A DNA stretch of 64,000 nt from Neorhizobium sp. UBA3556 (GTDB taxonomy: Bacteria; Pseudomonadota; Alphaproteobacteria; Rhizobiales; Rhizobiaceae). The DNA lies in contig DFNX01000010.1 in NCBI GenBank assembly GCA_002376235.1, positions 124,001-188,000 of the forward strand, read 5' to 3'. How positions within the stretch are numbered: the stretch's first letter is position 1; each line of letters starts with the position of its first letter. Below are positions 42,620 through 49,984 of this stretch, piece after piece. The translations under genes were made by a program, and so were the position numbers. The notes beneath the pieces were generated by a model. The model was not told the DNA's origin, did no database searches, and saw only the letters and a program-made list of their open reading frames with translations.

Positions 42620-43864
42620 TCAAGCCACCGCGTAGAGCGTGCTGTCCTTGCCTTGCAGGCGGTCGATCATGAAGTTCGAATACCATTCGACGAACTGCAT
42701 GACACCGCCTTCATGCGCCTCGGAGTAAGGCCCGGGCTCATAGGCCGGCGAGCGGATGCCGAAAGCATTTTCTTCGACGATCTGGCGATCCTGGTCGTTG
42801 GTCATGTTCCAGACATGGGTCAGTTGCTCTACGTCGTAGTCGACACCTTCCACGGCATCCTTGTGGACCAGCCATGTGGTGGTAACCGCGGTTTCTTCCG
42901 GCCCGATAGGGATAACACGGAAGGAAATCGCATGGTCGATGAGCATGTGGTTCCAGGTGGTGGGGTAATGGAACAGCAGCATCGTGCCGATATGCGAGAT
43001 CTCCATGTCATCCGAGAGGGATTTCTGGACGGCGCGCCTGCCGTCCATCGTGTAGCTTTCCGCCCCCTCGATCAGCGGCATGCGGGCAACGCGAAACTGG
43101 CCATCCGGCGACAGCGTGAAGGTACTGGGCAGGCCCGCCGCTTCACAACGGACCCAATGCTCGGCAATCACGGGATCGTCGGCAGCCCCCTGCACGCCGC
43201 TGGCTGTCGGCGCCTCTGGATAGGTGCGGCAGAGTTCCGGGTGGTTGCCGGCGCAGTGATAGCATTCGCGGTTGTTTTCCCAGACGAGCTTCCAGTTACC
43301 CTTCTCGATGATCGTGTTCTGCGCGGCAACCTTCGTCTCGGAAAGGTGATGTGGCGCCATATAGGGCTCTACGGTGGCGCGAACCGGCGCGAAATCCGGG
43401 GCCTCCTTGGCGAGACAGACGAAGATGTAGCCGCCGACCACCTGGCAGTGGACGGGCTTGAGGCCGAACTGTTTCTTGTCGAAATTCTCGCCCATGTGGC
43501 GGGCAGACATCAGCGAGCCGTCATGCTGGTAGGTCCATTGATGATAGGGACAGACCAGACGGGTCGCCGAACCGGTCTCCTTGGTGCAGACCCGGTGGCC
43601 GCGATGGCGACAGGTGTTGTGATAGGCGCGGATATCCCCCTCACGGGTGCGGATGACAAGAACCGGATATTCACCGATCTGCATGGTGAAATACATGCCC
43701 GCCTTGTTGATCTGGCAATCATGGCCAGCAAACAGCCAGTCGCGATACCAGATCATTTCCAGATCGAGCTTGTAATAATCGGGATCGATATAAAAAGGCT
43801 GTTCGAGACTGAAACCTTCGCGGCGGTTCTTCAGCTGCCGCAGAACCTGATTATGAATGTCCAT
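42620..43864 (-). CDS. gbcA: Rieske non-haem iron oxygenase, glycine betaine demethylase GbcA-like
   Basis: A 414-residue ring-hydroxylating-type oxygenase alpha subunit. Rieske ligands are Cys85-x-His87 and Cys105-x2-His108 (CRHRGHRVC, LVCPYHQW). The mononuclear iron site has NNRECYHCAGNHPEL with the bridging Glu and His ligands. The C-terminal half, TTWLVHKDAVEGVDYDVEQL followed by NDQDRQIVEENAFGI, matches what I recall of GbcA, which removes one methyl from glycine betaine to give dimethylglycine and formaldehyde. Related enzymes act on stachydrine or carnitine, so the substrate is an inference. No reductase partner (GbcB) is near. ATG 43864 follows GAGG; a cobalamin riboswitch precedes it. 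Confidence 0.78.
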   Translation of the reverse strand: MDIHNQVLRQLKNRREGFSLEQPFYIDPDYYKLDLEMIWYRDWLFAGHDCQINKAGMYFTMQIGEYPVLVIRTREGDIRAYHNTCRHRGHRVCTKETGSATRLVCPYHQWTYQHDGSLMSARHMGENFDKKQFGLKPVHCQVVGGYIFVCLAKEAPDFAPVRATVEPYMAPHHLSETKVAAQNTIIEKGNWKLVWENNRECYHCAGNHPELCRTYPEAPTASGVQGAADDPVIAEHWVRCEAAGLPSTFTLSPDGQFRVARMPLIEGAESYTMDGRRAVQKSLSDDMEISHIGTMLLFHYPTTWNHMLIDHAISFRVIPIGPEETAVTTTWLVHKDAVEGVDYDVEQLTHVWNMTNDQDRQIVEENAFGIRSPAYEPGPYSEAHEGGVMQFVEWYSNFMIDRLQGKDSTLYAVA

Positions 43865-43965
43865 ATGCTTCCTCGCCATACAGCTAAGCTTCAGGGCATG
43901 GACAAGCTGGCAGCCTCTACGCCGCCAATTCCCGTCCCGTGCGCCCTCCGCGACCGGTCTTCATC

Positions 43966-44180
43966 AAGCTCAGGCTGGTTTCCGGGCTGAGGAGTTGTCC
44001 CAAAAGGACTGCATGGCACCTTCCCGGGCGGCCGTTCGGCTCTGTCCCAGTGGCGCGGGATTATCTCCCAAGCCATGCCTTCAACTCCACCACCGTTGCG
44101 GGGGCAGCGCCGGATAGATCTCTGCGACCCGCCGGCTTCCCAATTCTCCACCTTCCCTAGCAAGGTGGCACCTTGAGCTT
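43966..44180 (-). promoter_or_regulatory. Cobalamin (B12) riboswitch
   Basis: All core elements occur in order on the minus strand: closing stem AAGCTCA (44174-44180) with TGAGCTT (43966-43972); GAATTGGGAAGCCGG (44132-44146); GCTGCCCCCGCAACGG (44093-44108); CCACTGGG (44046-44053); GCCCGGGAAGG (44019-44029); and the B12 box CAGCCCGGAAACCAGCCTGAG-like run (43969-43991). About 215 nt, the usual aptamer size. The leader then continues about 100 bases to the gbcA-like start with no clear terminator, so control is probably at translation. Such riboswitches normally switch genes off when adenosylcobalamin is plentiful. Only the Rieske gene lies downstream. Confidence 0.9.
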
Positions 44181-44339
44181 TGTCATATTTAAGCGGGACG
44201 CAGGCCTGTCGCATAGACGACATTGCGACATCGGCGAATGCATTGACGACGACAGGTTCTCAGGCAGCCGATACCGAGAAACCGACTGTTAAGGTCTTGC
44301 TAATAGTATTCATCAAAATTCATGAGGAAGAGCGGCACC
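44181..44339. other. Divergent promoter region between the riboswitch and the 44340 gene
   Basis: About 160 bases holding the promoter of the riboswitch transcript (minus) and of the hypothetical gene (plus). No consensus promoter is evident; TTTGTCATATTTAAG at 44179-44193 is AT-rich and could contribute a minus-strand -10 region. No coding frame is supported. Confidence 0.4.
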
Positions 44340-44948
44340 ATGCCAGGACAGCTCCGGTATTACGAGGTCAACAGACAGAGACCTTTGATGGTGCCGCCAA
44401 GCAGCGGTAATGCCCATACCGAATTTCTGCGCACGGGCAGGATTCCGCGCTCCCGTCCTGTCTGGGTCCCCGACGAACGCCGGTATCTTACCCATGACGA
44501 AGTGGCCGAGAAGACCGGCAAGAAACTCGAAGTCGCCGGGGAAACCACCCATAAGCGGCTGAACAGCTTTCATCGCTCGATCCACCTGCCGAAGATCATT
44601 TTCCATCGCACGCTCGAGGGTAGCCCACATCTGGGGTATTGCCATGTAACTGCGGCGCGGACTTTCTTTTCGCACGATGCAATGATCAGTTGGTCCTTCT
44701 ACATCGCCAACTTCTCCTCCGAGATCGGCGGCGACGAGGTGTTTTTCGCGCGAATCAACCCTAAGAACTCCCGCATGTATTTTGCCGTCGCTGTTGAAGG
44801 CGAGGCGGGCGAGCCGGCGCGGATCGACCGGACATGGCGCAAGAACGGGCTTCTGTTCCAGACCAATAGCCCGCGGGAAGCGATGCGCAACGTGTTGATG
44901 CTCGGCGCGCCAAGTGCCGCAGTGCGCGAAATCGTCAAAAGGCTTTGA
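44340..44948 (+). CDS. Hypothetical protein
   Basis: A 202-residue soluble protein I cannot assign. It begins with LRYYEVNRQRPLMVPPSSGN, has a charged segment with YLTHDEVAEKTGKKLEVAG, then alternating strands (IIFHRTLEG, MISWSFYIANF, RMYFAVAVEGEAG, NGLLFQTNSP) and ends with AVREIVKRL. There is no signal peptide or membrane segment and no catalytic motif I recognise. ATG 44340 has GAGG eleven bases upstream; an ATG at 44322 is an alternative. It lies 32 bases upstream of tsaC on the same strand. Codon use is like its neighbours. Confidence 0.7.
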   Translation: MPGQLRYYEVNRQRPLMVPPSSGNAHTEFLRTGRIPRSRPVWVPDERRYLTHDEVAEKTGKKLEVAGETTHKRLNSFHRSIHLPKIIFHRTLEGSPHLGYCHVTAARTFFSHDAMISWSFYIANFSSEIGGDEVFFARINPKNSRMYFAVAVEGEAGEPARIDRTWRKNGLLFQTNSPREAMRNVLMLGAPSAAVREIVKRL

Positions 44949-44980
44949 AGAGCTAAGCACTCCGCTGTATTGACAGCGGC

Positions 44981-45973
44981 ATGACAGCCGAACGCATCAA
45001 TATCACCCGTGAGCCACAGCGCGCCATCAGCGAGGCCAGCCGCGTGCTCAATGACGGTTTTCCCGTCGCCATTCCGACAGAGACCGTCTATGGGCTTGCC
45101 GCGGATGCAACACGCGCCGATGCGATCTCGCGCATCTACGAGACCAAGGGGCGGCCTCAATTCAATCCGCTCATCTGCCATGTCTGCGATATCAAGATGG
45201 CCGAGCGTTACGCCGTGTTCGATCCGGTATCGCGGCAGCTCGCCGAAACCTTCTGGCCGGGGCCGCTTACGATTGTCCTGCCGCTAAAAAAAGACAGCGC
45301 CATCCATCCGCTTGCGACGGCGGGACTGGAAACAGTCGGGCTTCGCTGCCCGGAAGGTTATGCAAATGAGCTGATCCGCGCCTTCGACCGGCCGCTTGCC
45401 GCACCTAGCGCCAATACCTCCGGCAAGATCAGCCCGACTTCCGCACGCCATGTGATGGATGATCTGGGTGACAAGCTTCAATTGATCATTGACGGCGGCG
45501 CCTCACCGGTCGGCGTTGAATCGACGATCGTGCGCGTCGATCCGGAGACGGGCGCCATTCTGCTGCTGCGACCCGGCGGGCTCGCCGCGATGCATATCGC
45601 CGATGCCGCCGGCCGTGACCTTGAGCGACGCGCCGGCCCTGCCGCGATCATCGAAGCGCCGGGCATGCTCGCGTCGCATTATGCGCCGGGTGCAAACGTG
45701 CGTCTCGATGCGACTTCGGTCGAGCCCGGCGAAGCATTGATCCGCTTTGGCGGAAAATCGGTGGCTGGAATGGAAAACGCTGCGATCGATCTCGACCTCA
45801 GCCCGTCAGCCGATCTTGCACAAGCGGCAGCAAATCTATTCGAATATCTGAAACGCGCAGATGCCAGCGGTGCCGCCAGTATTGCGGTGACACCTATCCC
45901 GAACGAAGGACTGGGTGAAGCGATCAATGACAGGCTGGCACGAGCAGCTGCGCCGCGTGACGGAGAGGAATGA
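44981..45973 (+). CDS. tsaC: L-threonylcarbamoyladenylate synthase (Sua5-type)
   Basis: Makes threonylcarbamoyl-AMP for the universal t6A37 tRNA modification. The YrdC domain shows PTETVYGLAADATRADA, the KGRPQFNPLICHV loop, FWPGPLTIVLPLK and CPEGYANELIRA, then APSANTSGKISPTSARHV. At 330 residues it carries the C-terminal Sua5 domain (starting after EAPGMLASHYAPGANVRL), so it is the long Sua5 form, not the short TsaC form. The stop overlaps the in-frame alternative start of the following flavoprotein gene. Confidence 0.95.
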   Translation: MTAERINITREPQRAISEASRVLNDGFPVAIPTETVYGLAADATRADAISRIYETKGRPQFNPLICHVCDIKMAERYAVFDPVSRQLAETFWPGPLTIVLPLKKDSAIHPLATAGLETVGLRCPEGYANELIRAFDRPLAAPSANTSGKISPTSARHVMDDLGDKLQLIIDGGASPVGVESTIVRVDPETGAILLLRPGGLAAMHIADAAGRDLERRAGPAAIIEAPGMLASHYAPGANVRLDATSVEPGEALIRFGGKSVAGMENAAIDLDLSPSADLAQAAANLFEYLKRADASGAASIAVTPIPNEGLGEAINDRLARAAAPRDGEE

Positions 45974-45975
45974 GG

Positions 45976-47436
45976 ATGGACAATGCTGCGGCAGATAATG
46001 CGAACGCCATCTCCGAGATGGATCCCGCGCTGATCGACCGTTTTGCCGCAATTGTCGGAGACGCCAATGTGATCCGCGACGCAGCGGGCCTTGCCCCGCA
46101 TTTGGTGGAGGATCGCGGTCTCTACAAGGGTTCCTCGCCGTTGCTCCTGAAGCCGGGCTCGACGCAGGAAGTCTCGGCCATCCTGAAACTCGCCAGCGAA
46201 ACCGGCACGGCCATCGTGCCGCAGACCGGCAATACCGGGCTTGTTGGCGGCCAGACGCCGCGCGCCGGCGGCAATGACGTGATTGTCTCGCTTGCTCGGA
46301 TGAACCGTATTCGCGATGTCGATCCGGTGGCCAACGTGCTGGTGGCCGATGGCGGCGCGATCCTTGCCGATGTGCAGAAGGCGGCCGAAGAGGTCAATCG
46401 GCTGTTCCCACTGTCGCTCGGTTCCGAAGGTTCCTGCCGGATCGGCGGTAACCTTTCCACCAATGCAGGCGGCACGGCGGTGCTTGCCTATGGCAACATG
46501 CGCCAGCTCTGCCTCGGGCTGGAAGTCGTTCTGCCGACCGGCGAGATATGGGACGGGATGCGGCGGCTGAAGAAGGACAATACCGGCTACGACCTTCGCG
46601 ATATCTTCATCGGCGCTGAAGGGACGCTCGGCATCATTACCGGTGCGGTGCTGAAGCTCTTTCCGCGCCCGGTCGGTCATCAGGTGGCGCTTGCAGGTGT
46701 CGCCTCGACCGAAGACGCGCTCGCGCTGTTCGACAAGGCTTCGACGCTTTGCGGCATGGCGCTGACCGGTTTTGAACTGATGCCGCGGATCGGCATCGAG
46801 TTCACCTCCCGCCATATCGACGGCGTGCGCGATCCACTGTCGGAACCGCATCCGTGGTATGTGTTGATCGACATCTCGACCTCGGATTCAGCCGAAACTG
46901 CTGAAGTCATGGTCCATTCGCTGCTGGAACAGGGTTTCGAGGCCGGCCTCGTCCGTGATGCGGTGATCGCAAGCTCGGTTGCGCAGCAGAAGGCGCTGTG
47001 GACGATGCGCGAAAGCATGTCTGGCGCTCAGAAGCCGGAAGGCGGATCGATCAAGCACGATGTTTCAGTGCCGGTTTCGAAAATCCCGCAATTCATGGCG
47101 GAGGCCGAAAAGGCGGTTCTGGCCGCGATGCCCGGCGCGCGCGTCTGCGCCTTCGGCCATATGGGCGACGGCAATATCCACTACAACATTTCCCAGCCTG
47201 TGGGAGCCGACAAGCAGGCCTTTCTTGCGCGCTGGCGCGAGATCAACGAGATCGTCCATACGATCGTGCTTGCTGCGGGCGGGTCGATTTCGGCCGAGCA
47301 TGGTATCGGCCAGCTAAAACGGGACGAGCTTGCGCATATCCGCTCCTCAATCGAAATGGAGCTTATGGCCCGGATCAAGACATCCTTCGACCCGGCCGGC
47401 ATCATGAACCCAGGCAAGGTCATCATCGCCTCATGA
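45976..47436 (+). CDS. FAD-binding D-2-hydroxyacid dehydrogenase-type oxidoreductase
   Basis: A 486-residue flavoprotein of the vanillyl-alcohol-oxidase fold, like D-lactate dehydrogenase (Dld), GlcD and D-2-hydroxyglutarate dehydrogenase. The FAD domain has TAIVPQTGNTGLVGGQTPRA and SCRIGGNLSTNAGGTAVLAYG. The C-terminal domain has the FAD-linked oxidase signature HMGDGNIHYN near residue 395 and ISAEHGIGQLKRDEL. The substrate is a D-2-hydroxyacid by family. ATG 45976 has AGAGG seven bases upstream; an ATG at 45970 overlapping the tsaC stop is also possible. A ModE-like regulator overlaps its end. Confidence 0.9.
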   Translation: MDNAAADNANAISEMDPALIDRFAAIVGDANVIRDAAGLAPHLVEDRGLYKGSSPLLLKPGSTQEVSAILKLASETGTAIVPQTGNTGLVGGQTPRAGGNDVIVSLARMNRIRDVDPVANVLVADGGAILADVQKAAEEVNRLFPLSLGSEGSCRIGGNLSTNAGGTAVLAYGNMRQLCLGLEVVLPTGEIWDGMRRLKKDNTGYDLRDIFIGAEGTLGIITGAVLKLFPRPVGHQVALAGVASTEDALALFDKASTLCGMALTGFELMPRIGIEFTSRHIDGVRDPLSEPHPWYVLIDISTSDSAETAEVMVHSLLEQGFEAGLVRDAVIASSVAQQKALWTMRESMSGAQKPEGGSIKHDVSVPVSKIPQFMAEAEKAVLAAMPGARVCAFGHMGDGNIHYNISQPVGADKQAFLARWREINEIVHTIVLAAGGSISAEHGIGQLKRDELAHIRSSIEMELMARIKTSFDPAGIMNPGKVIIAS

Positions 47437-47813
47437 GCCATATCCAGAAAACCTCGATCCGTATCGATTTCGACATCGGCGTCAGGCTCGGACCGGGAAA
47501 GGCCCAGCTGCTCGAACTGATCGACGAACACGGTTCCATCCGAGCCGCCGGTGCTTCGATCGGTATGTCCTACCGGCGGGCATGGCTGCTGGCGGACGAG
47601 ATTAATCGGATGTTCCGCGAACCATCGATATTTACCCGCCATGGTGGAAAAAGCGGCGGTGGCGCAGGCTTGACCGAGTTCGGCCGAGAGCTTTTTTCCC
47701 GTTATCGACGGATGGAAGCCGCAATGCTGAAGGCCGCTGACGAGGATCTGGCATGGCTGTCGTCCAATATCGATGCGGCCTTCACACCCTTCTCCAAAAA
47801 AGACGACAGCTGA
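47433..47813 (+). CDS. ModE-type winged-helix DNA-binding protein without sensor domain
   Basis: A 126-residue winged-helix protein of the ModE N-terminal type: RLGPGKAQLLELIDEHGSIR, then AAGASIGMSYRRAWLLADEIN (recognition helix), then the wing FTRHGGKSGGGAGLTEFGRE. Full ModE also has two molybdate-binding TOBE domains, absent here, so this form cannot sense molybdate in the usual way. Its ATG overlaps the flavoprotein TGA (ATGA). In other alphaproteobacteria such short forms sit near molybdate transport genes; none is visible here. It ends just before a 315-base gap. Confidence 0.87.
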   Translation: MSHIQKTSIRIDFDIGVRLGPGKAQLLELIDEHGSIRAAGASIGMSYRRAWLLADEINRMFREPSIFTRHGGKSGGGAGLTEFGRELFSRYRRMEAAMLKAADEDLAWLSSNIDAAFTPFSKKDDS

Positions 47814-48128
47814 TTTTTGTCCCGGGCTTTAGGCCCGCATAATCGGCGATCCGAGCAGTTTTCCACAGGTCCGGAAACGTCATCGCGAAAGCCTGTGCCG
47901 CTGCGATACGCATCCAATGCAAACACGCGCGTTCACGCTTCGGAAACCGCGATAGTTACGGCATTCGGTAACCATCCACCAAGGCAAACTTTCCTTAACC
48001 GCGATTTTTAAGGGGTTTTCGCAACCCCGCCGCCTAATGTGAGCCCATCAGAGGACAAAAGTCCCGCAGAGAAACGAATACGGGAAACCGGAAGCGGCTC
48101 TCAGGTAAAACAAGGGTAGCATTAAGCG
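47814..48128. other. Gap and structured leader before the DUF6101-like gene
   Basis: 315 bases without a gene. Near the start CCCGGGC..GCCCG (47821-47838) can form a hairpin. From about 48012 the leader of the next gene is strongly structured: GGGGTT (48012-48017) with AACCCC (48023-48028); GGAC (48053-48056) with GTCC (48061-48064) closing an AAAA loop; CCCG (48063-48066) or GCCGC (48029-48033) with CGGG (48081-48084) or GCGGC (48094-48098); and GAGCC (48041-48045) with GGCTC (48096-48100). The last two pairings exclude each other. No known riboswitch class was recognised. Confidence 0.45.
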
Positions 48129-48695
48129 ATGAGCAAAACCGTTCTGAAGCCCGAATGGGCAGGGTCGACATTGAGGCTCGATCCGTCTCGTTTTCCGCAG
48201 CAGATTACCTATGCGCTGCGCGAGACCTCAGGAAATGTCACGATCACCATCGACGAGCGCGGCGCCGTGCTGCGCAAGATCCTTCCAGGTAGCGGCCTGC
48301 CGCTGTCATTCGCCCTGCCGGCACGCGCCTTCAAGGGCGTCGCCGCCCGCGCAATCGACCATGGCGACGGCGAAGTTACCGTCACGCTCGAACTCCATCA
48401 CGACGATCCGGATCTCTGCATCCCGCTGCTCGTCGCCCATGATCTCTGCGATATTGCCGCCGACTGGCGCAGCTGGTCGGAAGCCTTCCGCATTCCGATG
48501 CTGATGGTGGAAGCCGACGGCGTTGCCCGTCCGCTGGAAAACCATATCGGCGATGTGCGTGACCACGGCACCAAGCAGCGCCGCCGTCACTCCTATTTCG
48601 CCGCAAGGCGTCCCCGTTTCCTCGTCCGTCGCACGACCGGCACGCTTGGCGTTGCGATGAAGATCGAGGGCCGGGAAATCATCGCGCGCCGGTAG
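48129..48695 (+). CDS. DUF6101-like hypothetical protein
   Basis: A 188-residue soluble protein widely seen in Rhizobiales and, as far as I recall, called DUF6101. It opens LRLDPSRFPQQITYALRETS, has a middle with LPARAFKGVAARAIDHGDGE, then VTLELHHDDPDLCIPLLVAHD, and ends basic (KQRRRHSYFAARRPRFLVRR, then MKIEGREIIARR). No catalytic motif is apparent and the function is unknown. The basic tail could bind nucleic acid or membrane. The ATG at 48129 follows a long structured leader and precedes an intrinsic terminator, so it is a single-gene transcript. Confidence 0.75.
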   Translation: MSKTVLKPEWAGSTLRLDPSRFPQQITYALRETSGNVTITIDERGAVLRKILPGSGLPLSFALPARAFKGVAARAIDHGDGEVTVTLELHHDDPDLCIPLLVAHDLCDIAADWRSWSEAFRIPMLMVEADGVARPLENHIGDVRDHGTKQRRRHSYFAARRPRFLVRRTTGTLGVAMKIEGREIIARR

Positions 48696-48727
48696 GGTCG
48701 TCCCCTAAACCTGCAAGGCGCTGCGCG

Positions 48728-48756
48728 AAGCCCGGCTTGAAGAAGCCGGGCTTTTC
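48728..48756 (+). terminator. Intrinsic terminator after the DUF6101-like gene
   Basis: AAGCCCGGCTT (48728-48738), loop GAAG, AAGCCGGGCTT (48743-48753), then TTCCGTTT. An 11-bp stem 33 bases after the stop codon. It also lies just past the end of the convergent ubiA gene and may work in both directions. Confidence 0.85.
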
Positions 48757-48760
48757 CGTT

Positions 48761-49714
48761 TCAGAAGATCAGCGACAACACGAGGCCGGCAAACAGGATG
48801 ACGCCGACGCGATTGTTGGAGAGGAAGAGATCCCTGCACTGGGCAGGATTGCGGATATCCAGAATGAGAATTTGCCAGCCGAGCATGACAGCCATGGTGA
48901 TCAGCCCGACATAGGCGAAGAAACCGGCACCGGCCGCAATGAAAGAAAGAAGCAGGAACAAGACCGTCACGCCGTAAAGACCGACAAGCCAGGGTTTTGC
49001 GTTGTCGCCGAACAGCCGGGCGGTGGAACGAACACCGATCAGCTCGTCATCCTCGATATCCTGATAGGCGTAGATTGTGTCGTAACCGATAGTCCAGGCA
49101 ACGGCCCCGATATAAAGAAACACCGGCGCCCAGGAGAGCGATCCGAAGATTGCTGCCCAGCCCATCAGGGCTCCCCAGGAGAAGGCCAGCCCAAGAAAGA
49201 GCTGCGGCCAATCGGTAAAGCGTTTCGCAAAGGGATAAATAGCGACGATAGCCAACGAGGCGATGCCGAGCACGATCGAAAAGCCGTTGAACTGAATGAG
49301 GACAAGCAATCCGACCAGCGCCTGCAGGACGATGAAAACTTTAGCGCCAAAACGGGACACGCGGCCTGAGGGCAGTGGGCGCGAACGGGTGCGCGCCACC
49401 TCCATGTCGATATCATGGTCGACAAGATCGTTATAGGCGCAGCCTGCGCCACGCATGGCCACCGAACCGACAAACATAAGGAAGAGATAGAAGATGACGG
49501 TGCCGAAAGACGGTTCCAGATCATCGGGCGCTGCATCGGCTGCAAGCGCGATGGACCAGAAGCAGGGCCACAACAGAAGCTGCCAGCCGATCGGGCGGTC
49601 CCAGCGGGCAAGCTGGGAATATCCCCACAGCGATCGCGGCAATACGCGATAGACAAAATTGTCGGAAGGAGCATCGGCCACGCGGGCGGCATCATGGGGT
49701 GCGTTTGTCATCAT
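48761..49714 (-). CDS. ubiA: 4-hydroxybenzoate polyprenyltransferase
   Basis: Membrane enzyme that attaches the polyprenyl chain to 4-hydroxybenzoate in ubiquinone synthesis. At 317 residues it has eight or nine helices and both Asp-rich motifs: YNDLVDHDIDMEVARTRSRP (first, NDxxD type) and DTIYAYQDIEDDELIGVRST (second). The N-terminus SLWGYSQLARWDRPIGWQLL is the usual cytoplasmic lead. ATG 49714 is followed immediately by another ATG at 49711, and no strong ribosome binding site decides between them. Confidence 0.95.
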   Translation of the reverse strand: MMTNAPHDAARVADAPSDNFVYRVLPRSLWGYSQLARWDRPIGWQLLLWPCFWSIALAADAAPDDLEPSFGTVIFYLFLMFVGSVAMRGAGCAYNDLVDHDIDMEVARTRSRPLPSGRVSRFGAKVFIVLQALVGLLVLIQFNGFSIVLGIASLAIVAIYPFAKRFTDWPQLFLGLAFSWGALMGWAAIFGSLSWAPVFLYIGAVAWTIGYDTIYAYQDIEDDELIGVRSTARLFGDNAKPWLVGLYGVTVLFLLLSFIAAGAGFFAYVGLITMAVMLGWQILILDIRNPAQCRDLFLSNNRVGVILFAGLVLSLIF

Positions 49715-49786
49715 GGCCGAGTTACTAGCGCCGGGGATTTGAGCTGGTCAAGCGGTCGCACCATTGCCGAAGATACAAGGAGCAAT

Positions 49787-49969
49787 CCCCTCACTTGAAA
49801 TTTCTGAAACTTAGCCTTCGGCTAAGATTTCGAAATTGCTTTCTCTCCCACAAGGGGAGAGATACCAGCATTCGCGGCACTCTCGACGCCCTACCTCTCC
49901 CTTGGTGGGAGAGGTCACAAAATCAGCATCTTAGCCAAAGGCTAAGTGCTAGATTTTGTTGGTGAGGGT
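49787..49969. repeat. Palindromic intergenic mosaic element (RIME-like)
   Basis: A 183-base unit bounded by the inverted ends CCCTCAC (49788-49794) and GTGAGGG (49962-49968). Inside are four perfect hairpins: CTTAGCC/GGCTAAG (49810-49826), CTCTCCC/GGGAGAG (49843-49861), CCTCTCCC/GGGAGAGG (49894-49914) and CTTAGCC/GGCTAAG (49930-49946). The CTTAGCC hairpin therefore occurs twice in opposite halves. The layout and the CTCTCCC..GGGAGAG core are like the rhizobial intergenic mosaic elements. It lies between ubiA and the end of cfa. Non-coding. Confidence 0.75.
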
Positions 49970-49984
49970 GCCACTTACGCACCA

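Noticed and set aside
42596..43990. 464-codon open frame on the plus strand
   Set aside because: It lies antisense to the Rieske oxygenase, whose iron ligands and family motifs are clear. The long open frame is a by-product of GC-rich codon use.
43891..44223. 110-codon open frame on the minus strand upstream of gbcA
   Set aside because: The whole stretch is explained by the cobalamin riboswitch; the conserved blocks are RNA elements, not codons, and no ribosome binding site is present.
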